A stretch of 64,000 nt of DNA, taken from the NCBI GenBank assembly GCA_023053545.1, contig JAKZAN010000063.1, positions 163,725 through 227,724 of the forward strand. The letters are read 5' to 3'. The position numbers and the translations under genes are program-made. The DNA comes from Lepidurus packardi. Lineage: Eukaryota > Arthropoda > Branchiopoda > Notostraca > Triopsidae. A model generated the notes under the pieces. The model had not been told where the DNA came from. It did no database searches and saw only the letters and a list, made by a program, of their open reading frames with translations. The first letter of the stretch is position 1. Every line of letters begins with the position of its first letter. Positions 46,312 to 56,178 of the stretch are shown piece by piece.

Positions 46312-48930
46312 TTATGGCGTTGTAGTTTCCTTTTTAGGTTCTTCTTTTTTCTTCTTGCCAAATAATCCATTAATCACATTTCCCGCTTGGGTTTTGATGT
46401 CATTTGTGTTGATTGCAGGCGTTTTAGTTTTTGTTGTGTCTTTTGTAGCACCAGATGTTGCGCCGCTCAAGATAGTGCCTAACGCATTTGTGCCTTGTTT
46501 GACTAAACGATCTTTCTGTGCCTTCACCAATTGGGCTGTTAATGCGGCGGTGGCCTGTTTGATATCAGTACTGATTTTCGGGTCCTTAAAACTTCCTGTA
46601 ACTATTGCCTTTACTGGAATGTTGTCGATTTTTGCGCCTTCTGCGGGCGTCAGTTTTGCAAGTAATGCGTTTGCTTCTGTGCCCATGTATTTAGCGGGCA
46701 AATCGAATTTTAATCCATAGTTCATGTTTTGATCAAACCCATGCGTACCAGCAATTTCCACTTTAATGTCTTGGTATCGAAGTTCGACAGGCTTTAGATT
46801 TACTTGCCCGTTTGTGAAAGTCAGAATAGCTTTCAAGTCGTTTAGGTTTACTTTCGACAAATCAATGAAACCCAATTTATTATCCAGTGCGGTGAGTAAT
46901 GTGCTATTTTTTGAATTAACGGTGGTCGACAGCAATTGCCCCAATAAATCGCCATTAACCGATTTTAAATCAGGTGTCATTTCAATTGCATCTAAGTTTC
47001 CAGTGACATGAATGGTCGAATTTAATTTTCCATTTATAATGCCTGCAATGGGTGCAATTTTTTTCAGCATTTCCAACTGTGTGAAACTTTGTGCGATATC
47101 AACTTGGTTTAGGTTTAAATTTACTTTAAAAGTGGGTACCTTATTTTTTGTTGAAACATTTCCTGACACGCCAATTGTACCATCAAAAATAGATGATTTT
47201 ACGTTTTCAAGTGTTGCTTGTTGATCTTTAATGATCACTTTTCCAGAAACATTTTTAAGCACTAAATTATCATATAAAACCGTGTTGACATTTGCATTCA
47301 ATGTGCAGTTCAAAAATGCTGGGATTTTTATGGCTTCTTTTGATGTTGCAGCGGTTGTTTTCGAATCTGAGGCCGTCATAAAATCTGATACGGCAAACTG
47401 ATTTGATTTTAAGGCGAAATCACCTTGAAGCTCTTGGTTTTTAAATAAATAGCCATAAAAATTGTTCAATACGCCGGTCACATTCAAGTCGGTTTTTCCT
47501 GTCGTAGCAGCAAACTGATTCAAGTTTACACGGTTAGGGTTGAATGCGATTGCCGCTGTGCTAATGGAAAGACTTTTGCCTTGTTCGTCGGTATATTTAA
47601 ACCCAGAAAGCTCAATTTTACCAGAGTTATTAATTTTTTCGTACTGATTTTTTTCTACCGATGCCATGTCAAATTTTGTCAGAACATCTGCTTTCAAAAT
47701 TCCAGTAAGCGGTTTGTCTAATTTGATTGGATATGCCTGAGAAAGATTGGCTAAGTTGATTGTTCCTTTCAATGCGGCATCTACTAATGGATTTGTCGCC
47801 ACTTGTCTAACCTTTGCTTTTGCATTAAAAACGTCGGCGTCAATAGCGAATGAAAGTTGGTCGATGTCCACATAGGTGTCATTCATCAAGCCTGTTTCGT
47901 TGATTATTTTAGTGTCAATTTTGATATTTCGAACCGCTTTTGGCAAATTAGGATATTGAAATGATGCATTTTGCGAGGCAATCTCAACGGTAAATTTAGG
48001 CACCGTATTTTCTGACAATATGCCTTTTGCAAAACCTGCAATAACGAAATCGCCGCTGGTTTTAATGTTGTCCAGCGATCCTTTATAGGCGGAAGGAATA
48101 AGTGCCAAGAAATTTTTGAATGACGAACTTGGCGTCTTAAAAGTAAGGTCGTATGATTGTCCGTTTTCGAGCATTTGAATGAAACCATTAAACTCGAGTG
48201 CCAATTGATTAATTAATGCTTTGTTTTCCTTGAAAGTATATTTATTCTGTTCCAAATCAATTCCCAAGACCGCTTCTAGGCTAAGAGGCACCCGGCGCAG
48301 GTACTGCATTTTGTCTATCGCAAAAGATACTTTAGCATCAGATTTTGTATCTAAATCCAATTTAGATGCTGCAAAATCGCCCTTACCTTGGTGGTTCAAG
48401 CTGTCGATTATCATTTTCATTTTAGTGCGTTCGTCAACATAAGTAAAACGAAAATTTTCTACAGTATATGATTTTATATTAAACGACATAGGGTCGCTTT
48501 TGGTCGTCTGCTTCTCTTCAGCATTTTTAAGGGCAATGTCGAAGTTCCCGATGCCATCTTTATTAAATAGAATATTTATTTTCCCATTTTGAGATGAAAA
48601 TCCATCAATATTGATTGCTTCGTTTTTATCTTTAAAAAGTTCTTTTATAGACATTTGCAAGTTAACGCTGCCTAACGAAACAAGCGTATCACCCTCAAAT
48701 GGCGCTTTGTTCACAATTAGTAATTTAGAAATATTAACGCTAGCGTTTGGGAAGTTTCGGAGCAGACTTAAATCGGCGTCAGCAAAGGAAACCGTTGCGT
48801 CTAAATTTTCGTTTATCGCCGTGGTAATCTTCGCTTTGATTGCATCTTGAAAAAAGTAGGGGATAGCAAACAAGGCAATAATCAGCAGGAGCAAAGTAAT
48901 TCCGATTCCTTTTAAAATTTTCTTAATCAT
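46312..48930 (-). CDS. AsmA-like inner-membrane-anchored protein
   Basis: An 872-residue AsmA/TamB-superfamily protein with one N-terminal membrane helix (about 5-25) and a long periplasmic beta-rich part; the C-terminal AsmA domain runs from about residue 600 to 800 (LSKVNLNDLKAILTFTNGQVNL, then YGLKFDLPAKYMG). AsmA-like proteins are long hydrophobic-groove proteins thought to move phospholipids between the membranes. The end is Lys/Glu/Thr-rich (KKKKEEPKKETTTP). Lies 20 bases downstream of sppA, probably cotranscribed. Confidence 0.88.
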   Translation of the reverse strand: MIKKILKGIGITLLLLIIALFAIPYFFQDAIKAKITTAINENLDATVSFADADLSLLRNFPNASVNISKLLIVNKAPFEGDTLVSLGSVNLQMSIKELFKDKNEAINIDGFSSQNGKINILFNKDGIGNFDIALKNAEEKQTTKSDPMSFNIKSYTVENFRFTYVDERTKMKMIIDSLNHQGKGDFAASKLDLDTKSDAKVSFAIDKMQYLRRVPLSLEAVLGIDLEQNKYTFKENKALINQLALEFNGFIQMLENGQSYDLTFKTPSSSFKNFLALIPSAYKGSLDNIKTSGDFVIAGFAKGILSENTVPKFTVEIASQNASFQYPNLPKAVRNIKIDTKIINETGLMNDTYVDIDQLSFAIDADVFNAKAKVRQVATNPLVDAALKGTINLANLSQAYPIKLDKPLTGILKADVLTKFDMASVEKNQYEKINNSGKIELSGFKYTDEQGKSLSISTAAIAFNPNRVNLNQFAATTGKTDLNVTGVLNNFYGYLFKNQELQGDFALKSNQFAVSDFMTASDSKTTAATSKEAIKIPAFLNCTLNANVNTVLYDNLVLKNVSGKVIIKDQQATLENVKSSIFDGTIGVSGNVSTKNKVPTFKVNLNLNQVDIAQSFTQLEMLKKIAPIAGIINGKLNSTIHVTGNLDAIEMTPDLKSVNGDLLGQLLSTTVNSKNSTLLTALDNKLGFIDLSKVNLNDLKAILTFTNGQVNLKPVELRYQDIKVEIAGTHGFDQNMNYGLKFDLPAKYMGTEANALLAKLTPAEGAKIDNIPVKAIVTGSFKDPKISTDIKQATAALTAQLVKAQKDRLVKQGTNALGTILSGATSGATKDTTKTKTPAINTNDIKTQAGNVINGLFGKKKKEEPKKETTTP

Positions 48931-48950
48931 GAGTTTTGTTTTAATGGCTT

Positions 48951-50705
48951 TTAGTGAATGTAAATTTCGAATGGTAATGACGCTTGAATACCTTTTTTGT
49001 TACTTAAACGTTTTATGGTTTCCAAGAGTTTATAATTTTCTGCACCAATTTCATTGGAAATCATACTTTGAGAAGATACAAAAGGGATGCCAAGACTTCC
49101 CAGTAAATCACTTAGATTTTTTTCGTATTCCGGATAATTTCTTGTCGAATAGTTTTTTATGCCAGCCAAGTCGGCGGCAGCTTTCAAGGCTTTTTTCATC
49201 CCGCCAATTTCGTCTACCAGACCAATCTTTATTGCTTGCGATCCAGACCAAACGCGACCTTGACCAATAGAGTCGACTGCAGCAACGCTCATCTTGCGCC
49301 CGGCTGCAACGCGTTTAACGAAAGTGTTATACGTGCGCTCTACATCTTGCTGCGCAAATTTCCGATAATTTTCTGTAACTGGTGAAAACGGACTATAGGC
49401 AGATGCGTTTGTATGTGTTTCCACTTTTTCGGTATGAATACCAATGCGTTCGCTTAAATTTGAGATGTTTGGCAATAGACCAAAAACCCCAATTGATCCT
49501 GTTACCGTATTTTTCTCTGCAAAAATCTTATTGGCATTGCAGGCAATATAATAGCCTCCTGATGCTGCAAAGTTTCCCATCGAAACCACAACGGGCTTAA
49601 CTTTTTTAGTAATTTCAATTTCACGCCAAATCAAGTCGGATGTCAAAGCATTTCCGCCTGGCGAATCCACGCGAAGCACAATAGCCTTGATGTTTTTGTC
49701 CTTTCTGGCTTGTTTTAAAGAGCGACGCATCGACTCTTCGCCGATATATCCAATGTCGCCTTCGCCACTCATGATTTCTCCTTGTGCATAAATGATCGCA
49801 ATTTCATTAGCGCCAATTGCAGTGTTACTGCCGATTTTTTCAGCATAATCCACGATAGGAATTTTATTGTATTTCTTATCCGATGCTATTTTTAATTTTT
49901 TGCGAATAGCATTGTGGTACTCGTCTTCGTACGCAATCACGTCAACCAATTGGGCAGCTTTTGCCATCTCAGGCGTTCTTGCCAATAGGTTTTCGGCAAT
50001 TTCATTAATTTTAGCAACGCTAATTTTTCTGCTAACAGCAATCTCTTCCGCCATGGAAGACCACATGGAGCCCAGCAATTCCGTCATCTGCTCTCTATTG
50101 GCCTCGCTCATTTTATTTTGTAGAAAAGGCTCGACGGCGCTCTTGTATTTTCCGTGGCGAACAACCTCCATCGAAATACCCGATTTATCCTGAAGATCTT
50201 TAAAAAACATCAGTTCGGCAGACAAGCCTTTCAACTCGAAATTCCCAGTTGGATTGATGAATATTTGATCGGCAACCGAATTTAAATAATAGTCGTTTTG
50301 TGCATAAACATCTGCATAGGAATAAACAAACTTGCCAGATTTTTTAAAATCAATTAACGCTTCGCGAACAGCTGTCGTTTGCGCACCGCCAAGTAACGAA
50401 TGGTTGTTTATGATGGAAACACCTTCAATATTCGAATCTGATTTGGCAGCTTTAATGGCTTCAATAATATTGGAAACACCGTTGTAGCGCACGTCAAAAT
50501 AATCAAAATCTTTATAACTGATTTTTCCCGCATAGTCTCTACTAACCTCTTCTAGGTCTAGAATAAGAACCGAATTGTTTTTCAAAGAAACAGTCTCGGC
50601 TTTGCTTCCTGCTGCTGCCAGCACAACGAAAAAACCAAAAAAGAAAACCATCGAAAAGATGAAAAGACCCACGATAACGGCCAGTACTGTACTTAAAAAT
50701 TTCAT
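48951..50705 (-). CDS. sppA: Signal peptide peptidase SppA, 67K type
   Basis: SppA degrades leftover signal peptides in the membrane. The 584-residue protein has an N-terminal anchor (about 8-32) and two tandem S49 domains. The catalytic dyad matches the E. coli arrangement: Lys188 in GKYKSAVEPF in the first domain and Ser382 in FAASGGYYIA in the second. Length matches the long, gram-negative class. Upstream of the AsmA gene, with no other gene before it on the strand. Confidence 0.95.
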   Translation of the reverse strand: MKFLSTVLAVIVGLFIFSMVFFFGFFVVLAAAGSKAETVSLKNNSVLILDLEEVSRDYAGKISYKDFDYFDVRYNGVSNIIEAIKAAKSDSNIEGVSIINNHSLLGGAQTTAVREALIDFKKSGKFVYSYADVYAQNDYYLNSVADQIFINPTGNFELKGLSAELMFFKDLQDKSGISMEVVRHGKYKSAVEPFLQNKMSEANREQMTELLGSMWSSMAEEIAVSRKISVAKINEIAENLLARTPEMAKAAQLVDVIAYEDEYHNAIRKKLKIASDKKYNKIPIVDYAEKIGSNTAIGANEIAIIYAQGEIMSGEGDIGYIGEESMRRSLKQARKDKNIKAIVLRVDSPGGNALTSDLIWREIEITKKVKPVVVSMGNFAASGGYYIACNANKIFAEKNTVTGSIGVFGLLPNISNLSERIGIHTEKVETHTNASAYSPFSPVTENYRKFAQQDVERTYNTFVKRVAAGRKMSVAAVDSIGQGRVWSGSQAIKIGLVDEIGGMKKALKAAADLAGIKNYSTRNYPEYEKNLSDLLGSLGIPFVSSQSMISNEIGAENYKLLETIKRLSNKKGIQASLPFEIYIH

Positions 50706-50853
50706 AGTTTATTATTTATAGGTGTGTTGTTCAATCCAAAAAAAGTTAATAACCCGGATGTAAATATAGTCCTATTATAAAATTGTTTTAGTTAATTTGT
50801 GGTTAAGTCAAACGAATCAAAATGAGGTCCAAGATAGCAATTCTTTGCCTTTA

Positions 50854-50861
50854 TATTTTTG
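50854..50861 (+). promoter_or_regulatory. Promoter for folK-kinase fusion
   Basis: TATTTTTG only 6 bases before the ATG at 50868, which implies a very short or absent 5' leader. No clear -33 box; tentative. Confidence 0.4.
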
Positions 50862-50867
50862 CTTATT

Positions 50868-52022
50868 ATGAAAAAACAAAATACAGTCGTATTGTCAATT
50901 GGCAGTAATTTGGGCAACCGTCAATTGGCTATGGAGCAATGTGTTGCGTTTGTTCATGCGAAAGTGGGCACGGTCATTGATGTTTCGGCGGTATATGAAA
51001 CACCTGCTTGGGGATTTGAAAGCACGCCTTTTTATAATGCAGCAATCCTCGTTCACACACCTTTGCCAGCAAGGTTGGTTTTGGATAAAGTGCGAATTAT
51101 AGAAGAAGAGATGGGCAGAATTCGCGATAGCGAACCTGGATATAAGGCACGAACAATCGATATAGATCTTATTACTTTTAATGAAGAGATTATCGAAACA
51201 GCCGCGCTGACAATACCGCATCTCAACATGTCTAATCGTTTGTTTGTGTTGTTGCCTATGCTGGATTTAAAACTAGATTGGCGCCATCCAAAATCTGGAT
51301 TGGACATAGCTGAACTCGTTAAAATTTGTCCTGACAAAAGCGTTTGTGTGGTTGTTGGCGTTTTGCAATCTCCAATAAGGTCTTTGCAGCAATCGGCTTT
51401 AAATTACATTGCAATTGAAGGCAATATTGGTGCTGGAAAAACAACCCTGACAAACAGAATTGCTGAAGATTTGAATGCGAAAACCGTGTTGGAACGATTT
51501 GCTGACAATCCTTTTTTACCGAAGTTTTATGAAGATCAAAGCCGATATGCATTCCCTTTGGAAATGTCTTTTTTAGCAGATCGATACCAACAAATTTCAG
51601 ATGATTTGGCGCAATTCGATTTGTTTAAGGATTTTATAATTGCAGATTATCACATTTTTAAGTCGCTAATTTTCGCAAAAGTTACTTTGTCAGACGATGA
51701 ATATCGTTTGTATCGGAAGCTGTTCGAAATAATATACAAAGAAATACCAAAACCTGATTTGTATATCTACTTATATCAGAGCACCGACCAACTTTTAGAG
51801 AATATCAAAACACGAGGGCGCAGCTACGAGCAAGAAATTCCTGCCGAATATCTTGAAAAAATCAATAGCGGGTATTTAGATTATATCAAATCACAATCCG
51901 ATTTGAATGTCATAATAATTGACATTTCCAATCGTGACTTCGTAAAAAATCAAGAAGATTATCTTTATATATTGGATGCCATCAATGAAAATTTAGGCCA
52001 GGCTGCGCAGTTTTCCAAATAG
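50868..52022 (+). CDS. folK: HPPK (FolK) fused to deoxynucleoside kinase
   Basis: A 384-residue two-domain enzyme. Residues 1-165 are 6-hydroxymethyl-7,8-dihydropterin pyrophosphokinase, which makes the folate precursor: SIGSNLGN at 10-17, metal-binding Asp98 and Asp100 in RTIDIDLI and HLNMSNRLFVLLP. Residues about 178-384 are a deoxynucleoside kinase, with P-loop GNIGAGKT (185-192) and ERFADNPFLPKFYED. The linker is short and in frame. I chose ATG 50868; an upstream TTG at 50859 falls in the promoter. The 3' end overlaps the convergent trmH by 30 bases. Confidence 0.92.
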   Translation: MKKQNTVVLSIGSNLGNRQLAMEQCVAFVHAKVGTVIDVSAVYETPAWGFESTPFYNAAILVHTPLPARLVLDKVRIIEEEMGRIRDSEPGYKARTIDIDLITFNEEIIETAALTIPHLNMSNRLFVLLPMLDLKLDWRHPKSGLDIAELVKICPDKSVCVVVGVLQSPIRSLQQSALNYIAIEGNIGAGKTTLTNRIAEDLNAKTVLERFADNPFLPKFYEDQSRYAFPLEMSFLADRYQQISDDLAQFDLFKDFIIADYHIFKSLIFAKVTLSDDEYRLYRKLFEIIYKEIPKPDLYIYLYQSTDQLLENIKTRGRSYEQEIPAEYLEKINSGYLDYIKSQSDLNVIIIDISNRDFVKNQEDYLYILDAINENLGQAAQFSK

Positions 52023-52529
52023 ATCCCAAATCACAATTCCAACGCTTACAGAAATATTTAAAGAATGTTTGCTTCCAAGTTGCGGAATCTCGATAGATCC
52101 TTCGCACAACGCAATGGCATCTGCTGAAACTCCAAAAACTTCATTGCCAAAAACGAGTGCGTATTTAGCGTGTGCCTCTACAGTAAATTTGTCTAGCATT
52201 GTAGCGTGCTCGATCTGTTCCACCGCAAAAACTTTGTTTCCTGCCAACTTGGATGCTTCAATTGCCAGCGTTACATTTTCAAAATGTTCCCAACTCACAG
52301 TTTCTGTTGCGCCAAGTGCCGTTTTGTGAATTTCCTTATTTGGCGGCTGAGCAGTGATGCCACACAGATAGATTTTTTCGATTAAAAATGCATCTGCCGA
52401 CCTGAAAACAGATCCAATGTTGTGCAAGCTGCGAATGTCATCTAAAATAATAGAAATAGGCGTTTTTTCAGCTGCCTTAAAATCTTCAATAGTTTTGCGT
52501 TCTAATTCGCTATTTTCTAGTTTTCTCAT
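51993..52529 (-). CDS. TrmH family RNA methyltransferase (SPOUT)
   Basis: A 178-residue SPOUT-class methyltransferase that would 2'-O-methylate a tRNA or rRNA nucleotide. The knot motifs are present: SIILDDIRSLHNIGSVFRSADAF, VFGNEVFGVS and IPQLGSKHSLNISVSVGIVIW. It lacks the N-terminal substrate-binding extension of the longer rRNA enzymes, so a small tRNA enzyme (TrmL/TrmH-like) is likely. Its last 30 bases are antisense to the end of the folK fusion. Confidence 0.92.
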   Translation of the reverse strand: MRKLENSELERKTIEDFKAAEKTPISIILDDIRSLHNIGSVFRSADAFLIEKIYLCGITAQPPNKEIHKTALGATETVSWEHFENVTLAIEASKLAGNKVFAVEQIEHATMLDKFTVEAHAKYALVFGNEVFGVSADAIALCEGSIEIPQLGSKHSLNISVSVGIVIWDLFGKLRSLA

Positions 52530-52534
52530 TGTCG

Positions 52535-52542
52535 CAAAGGTA
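52535..52542 (-). promoter_or_regulatory. Promoter for trmH
   Basis: Minus-strand TACCTTTG just 5 bases before the trmH ATG, directly abutting the terminator of the next gene upstream; implies an almost leaderless transcript. Confidence 0.5.
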
Positions 52543-52581
52543 AAAAAAAAGCCTCTTGACGAATTTCAAGAGGCTTTTTTT
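52542..52581 (-). terminator. Terminator after DUF1573 gene
   Basis: Stem AAAGCCTCTTGA/TCAAGAGGCTTT with long flanking T-runs on both strands; strong, potentially bidirectional. Confidence 0.9.
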
Positions 52582-52598
52582 TTATTTAAATAAACTGT

Positions 52599-53054
52599 TT
52601 AGCTTTTTTGCTCCTCAGTTTTTGGCGCTTCTAAAACAACACCTTTAATAGTAAGTACTTTGTTTGCTTCTGCAGCGTTTGTAGTTAGCGTTACATTTTT
52701 AGTAAAAGCGCCTGGACGCGTCGTGTCATATTTCACACCAATTACAGCTTTTGCACCTGGAGCGATTGGCTCTTTAGGGAAAGTAGGAACTGTGCAACCA
52801 CATGAACCTTGTGCATTCGAAATGATTAATGGTTTGTTGCCATTGTTTACAAATACAAACTCACGTTTTCCTTCTGAACTATTTGGAATCGTACCGTAGT
52901 CAATTGTTTCTGATTCGAAAAGCATTGAAGCACCTTCCACTTTTACCACTTCAGTTTTAACAACTGGCGCAGCTTTTTTCTTAGATTTTGTTTGTGCGTT
53001 GGCGTTCGTTGCAGCTAGAACTGCAAGCATGGCGAACATAACTATTTTTTTCAT
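52599..53054 (-). CDS. DUF1573 exported protein
   Basis: A 151-residue exported protein. Signal peptide (1-20, ending NANAQ) followed by a Lys/Ala/Pro linker and a single immunoglobulin-like DUF1573 domain (FVFVNNGNKPLIISNAQGSCGCTVPTFPKEPIAPG), which includes the conserved CGC. Widely present in Bacteroidetes in one or more copies; function unknown. Has its own promoter and terminator, so it is a single-gene unit. Confidence 0.9.
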   Translation of the reverse strand: MKKIVMFAMLAVLAATNANAQTKSKKKAAPVVKTEVVKVEGASMLFESETIDYGTIPNSSEGKREFVFVNNGNKPLIISNAQGSCGCTVPTFPKEPIAPGAKAVIGVKYDTTRPGAFTKNVTLTTNAAEANKVLTIKGVVLEAPKTEEQKS

Positions 53055-53081
53055 CGTCTTAAAAATTTAAATTTTGAAGTA

Positions 53082-53089
53082 CAAATCTA
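53082..53089 (-). promoter_or_regulatory. Promoter for the DUF1573 gene
   Basis: Minus-strand TAGATTTG (TAnnTTTG) 27 bases before the ATG; no clear -33 box. Confidence 0.5.
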
Positions 53090-53209
53090 TATAAAAAACA
53101 ATACGAGTTATACTAATATGTCTTAAAAAAAAATTAATTTTAATTCACGCGGAATTTTAAGGCGTAAAGTTTTAAATTCGCCCTTCACATTACCCCTAAT
53201 TAGATCGCA

Positions 53210-55816
53210 TTGGCAGCCAAAGAAAACACACCGAAAGAAACCCCATTAATGAAACAATATAATGAAATCAAAAGGAAGTATCCTGATGCTTGTTTGTTGT
53301 TTCGTGTGGGCGATTTCTATGAAACTTTTGGCGAAGATGCCGTTCGTGCTTCAAAAGTTTTGGGTATTGTTCTGACTAAGCGAGGCGCTGGATCAGAGAC
53401 AGAAACAGCATTGGCTGGTTTTCCGCATCACAGTTTGAATACCTATTTGCCTAAATTAGTGAAGGCAGGATTGCGTGTTGCCATTTGCGACCAGCTTGAA
53501 GATCCGAAAACCACCAAGACGATTGTGAAACGTGGCGTAACGGAACTTGTCACACCAGGGGTTTCAATGAACGACGAAGTACTTCAGGCTAAATCTAATA
53601 ATTTTTTAGCTTCTGTTTATTTTGGAAAGAGGATCTTAGGCGTGTCATTTTTAGACGTTTCAACAGGTGAATTTTTAACGGCAACCGGAAATGAAGAGTA
53701 TATTGACAAGTTGCTGCAGAATTTTTCGCCCAGTGAAGTACTGGTGCCAAAGCAAAACAAAGCTGATTTTCGGAATGTGTTTGGCGATAATTTTCATACT
53801 TTTTATTTAGAAGATTGGGTATACAACAGCGATTATGCATTTGAAAGTTTAACCAAGCATTTTGGTACGGTTTCCCTAAAAGGTTTCGGAATTGAAGAAT
53901 TACCGGAAGGCATCATTGCTTCAGGCGCTATTTTGTATTATTTATCGGAAACGCAGCACAATAGGGTCAATCACATCACTAATATTCATCGTATTGCTGA
54001 AGATGCATACGTTTGGATGGATCGGTTTACGATCCGAAATTTGGAACTATACCACAGCTACAACCCAAATGCGGTTACATTATTAGATGTAATAGACCGG
54101 ACGATTTCGCCAATGGGCGGACGTCTGCTAAAAAGATGGTTGGCATTGCCCTTAAAAGACATCAACAAAATAAGGAGTCGGCACGAAGTGGTGACTTACT
54201 TGATCGAGAGTCGAGAAGTTCTTCAGAAGATTCAACATCAGATCAAATTGATCGCCGACTTGGAGCGGCTCATTTCTAAAATTGCAGCTGGCCGCGTGAG
54301 TCCAAGGGAAGTGGTATACTTGAAAGAGTCGCTTGATGCAATAATTCCGATTAAAACCTTAGCACTTGAAAGTCCACAGGAAGCAGTTAAGGTTATTGGC
54401 GATAGTTTGCACAGTTGCGATTTACTGCGTGATAAAATCAATACAACACTAAACCAGGACGCTCCGGTTGCCATTGCAAAAGGAAATGCGATTGCCACTG
54501 GTGTAAATGCAGAGTTGGATGAATTGAGGCAGATTTCTAACTTAGGCAAAGAGTATCTAGAAGGCATTGAGCAACGAGAATCTCAACGTACCGGTATATC
54601 GTCGCTTAAAATTTCTTTCAATAACGTTTTTGGCTACTACATCGAAGTGCGTAATACACACAAAGATAAAGTGCCGCCAGAATGGATTCGGAAACAGACC
54701 TTGGTAAATGCCGAGCGCTATATTACGGAAGAACTGAAAGAATACGAAACTAAAATTTTAGGTGCTGAAGAAAAAATACAGAAATTAGAAGCTGATCTAT
54801 TTGAAAAACTAGTGAGTTGGATCGCTACTTATATCAAGCCAGTGCAACTGAATGCATCTTTGATTGCGAAACTCGATTGCTTAACATCATTTTCGCAATT
54901 GGCGATTGAAAACAACTATGTCTGTCCAATTCTTGACGACACGTTCGAACTAAAAATTGAAGAAGGCCGCCATCCTGTAATTGAAAAGCAACTGCCAGTT
55001 GGCACACCTTATATAGCCAATGACGTTTTTCTTGATCGTGAAACACAGCAACTCATCATGATTACGGGGCCAAATATGTCTGGAAAATCGGCGATACTGC
55101 GGCAAACAGCTTTGATTGTTTTGTTGGCACAAATGGGCAGTTTTGTTCCAGCCCGAAAGGTCACGATGGGTGTTGTCGACAAAATTTTTACCAGAGTGGG
55201 CGCTTCCGATAACATTTCGATGGGCGAATCGACTTTTATGGTCGAGATGAATGAGACTGCTTCAATTTTGAATAACATTTCAGAACGAAGTTTGGTTTTG
55301 CTTGATGAAATTGGCCGAGGAACCAGCACGTATGATGGCATTTCGATTGCGTGGGCAATTGCCGAATATTTACACCAACATCCTGCGCAGCCCAAAACAT
55401 TATTTGCGACCCATTATCATGAGCTCAACGACATGACCGAAACGCTGCCGCGAATTCGAAATTTTAACGTGTCTGTGAAAGAACTAAAAGACAATGTACT
55501 TTTTATCAGGAAGCTCGTGGAAGGTGGCAGTGCGCATAGTTTTGGAATTCACGTAGCGAAAATGGCAGGAATGCCGCAAACCGTTATTGCAAGAGCACAA
55601 AAGTTGCTTAAGAAACTGGAGAAAGACCACGGTGGCGACACGTTAACAGGTATTAAGGCAGCGAAAGATGAGATGCAGTTGAGCATCTTTAATTTAGACG
55701 ACCCCATTTTGGAAGATTTGCGCGAAGAAATCCTGAATATAGACATCAATACGCTTACGCCAGTGGAGGCTTTAATGAAGTTAAACGAGATTAAACGGAT
55801 GTTGAGTAAAAAATAA
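53210..55816 (+). CDS. mutS: DNA mismatch repair protein MutS
   Basis: MutS recognises mismatches and recruits MutL. The 868-residue protein begins with the mismatch-binding domain motif [14 protein letters not shown] (Phe-x-Glu), followed by core, lever and clamp regions and the ATPase with Walker [10 protein letters not shown], then [11 protein letters not shown] and [13 protein letters not shown] keep the TTG at 53210: it gives the family-like N-terminus (L)[16 protein letters not shown], and the next in-frame ATG (53249) would drop 13 residues. A near-consensus TAAATTCG at 53173 is a possible promoter. A C-terminal beta-clamp-like helix is visible. Confidence 0.96.
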   Translation: MAAKENTPKETPLMKQYNEIKRKYPDACLLFRVGDFYETFGEDAVRASKVLGIVLTKRGAGSETETALAGFPHHSLNTYLPKLVKAGLRVAICDQLEDPKTTKTIVKRGVTELVTPGVSMNDEVLQAKSNNFLASVYFGKRILGVSFLDVSTGEFLTATGNEEYIDKLLQNFSPSEVLVPKQNKADFRNVFGDNFHTFYLEDWVYNSDYAFESLTKHFGTVSLKGFGIEELPEGIIASGAILYYLSETQHNRVNHITNIHRIAEDAYVWMDRFTIRNLELYHSYNPNAVTLLDVIDRTISPMGGRLLKRWLALPLKDINKIRSRHEVVTYLIESREVLQKIQHQIKLIADLERLISKIAAGRVSPREVVYLKESLDAIIPIKTLALESPQEAVKVIGDSLHSCDLLRDKINTTLNQDAPVAIAKGNAIATGVNAELDELRQISNLGKEYLEGIEQRESQRTGISSLKISFNNVFGYYIEVRNTHKDKVPPEWIRKQTLVNAERYITEELKEYETKILGAEEKIQKLEADLFEKLVSWIATYIKPVQLNASLIAKLDCLTSFSQLAIENNYVCPILDDTFELKIEEGRHPVIEKQLPVGTPYIANDVFLDRETQQLIMITGPNMSGKSAILRQTALIVLLAQMGSFVPARKVTMGVVDKIFTRVGASDNISMGESTFMVEMNETASILNNISERSLVLLDEIGRGTSTYDGISIAWAIAEYLHQHPAQPKTLFATHYHELNDMTETLPRIRNFNVSVKELKDNVLFIRKLVEGGSAHSFGIHVAKMAGMPQTVIARAQKLLKKLEKDHGGDTLTGIKAAKDEMQLSIFNLDDPILEDLREEILNIDINTLTPVEALMKLNEIKRMLSKK

Positions 55817-55879
55817 GGCCGTGTAATATCGCGTCAATCAGAAAGTTATGTAAATTGCGATATATTTTTCAAAAAAACC

Positions 55880-55910
55880 TTTGCATTATTGGATATAAGT
55901 ATTAAATTTG
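55880..55910 (+). promoter_or_regulatory. Promoter for tRNA-Gly/tRNA-Leu
   Basis: TTTG at 55880-55883, 19 bases, TAAATTTG at 55903-55910: textbook Bacteroidetes promoter, about 48 bases before tRNA-Gly. Confidence 0.78.
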
Positions 55911-55958
55911 CCTCCGCAATACCGACCAAGTATTGATGTTCTTATAAAAATTAAAAAT

Positions 55959-56034
55959 GCGAAAATAGCTCAGTTGGTAGAGCGCGACCTTGCCAAGGTC
56001 GAGGTCGCGGGTTCGAGCCCCGTTTTTCGCTCCA
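55959..56034 (+). tRNA. tRNA-Gly (anticodon GCC)
   Basis: A full cloverleaf is traceable: GCGAAAA/TTTTCGC acceptor, D-arm with AGTTGGTAGA, anticodon arm CGACC TTGCCAA GGTCG with anticodon GCC, and T-arm GCGGG TTCGAGC CCCGT with one G-U pair. The CCA end is encoded at 56032-56034. Confidence 0.96.
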
Positions 56035-56043
56035 CAGTGTACT

Positions 56044-56129
56044 GCTCGGATGGTGAAATTGGTAGACACGCTGGACTTAAAATCCAGTGAACAGTAATGT
56101 TCGTGCGGGTTCAAGTCCCGCTCTGAGTA
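56044..56129 (+). tRNA. tRNA-Leu (anticodon UAA)
   Basis: Class II tRNA with long variable arm. Acceptor GCTCGGA/TCTGAGT (two G-U pairs), anticodon loop CTTAAAA giving UAA, T-arm GCGGG TTCAAGT CCCGC. CCA is not encoded. Lies 9 bases after tRNA-Gly, so they share a transcript. Confidence 0.95.
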
Positions 56130-56143
56130 CAATTTTAATTATT

Positions 56144-56178
56144 AAACCCCTAATTTTAAACAAGTTAGGGGTTTTTTA
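56144..56178 (+). terminator. Terminator after the tRNA pair
   Basis: AAACCCCTAA/TTAGGGGTTT stem followed by a T-run, 15 bases after tRNA-Leu. Confidence 0.86.
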
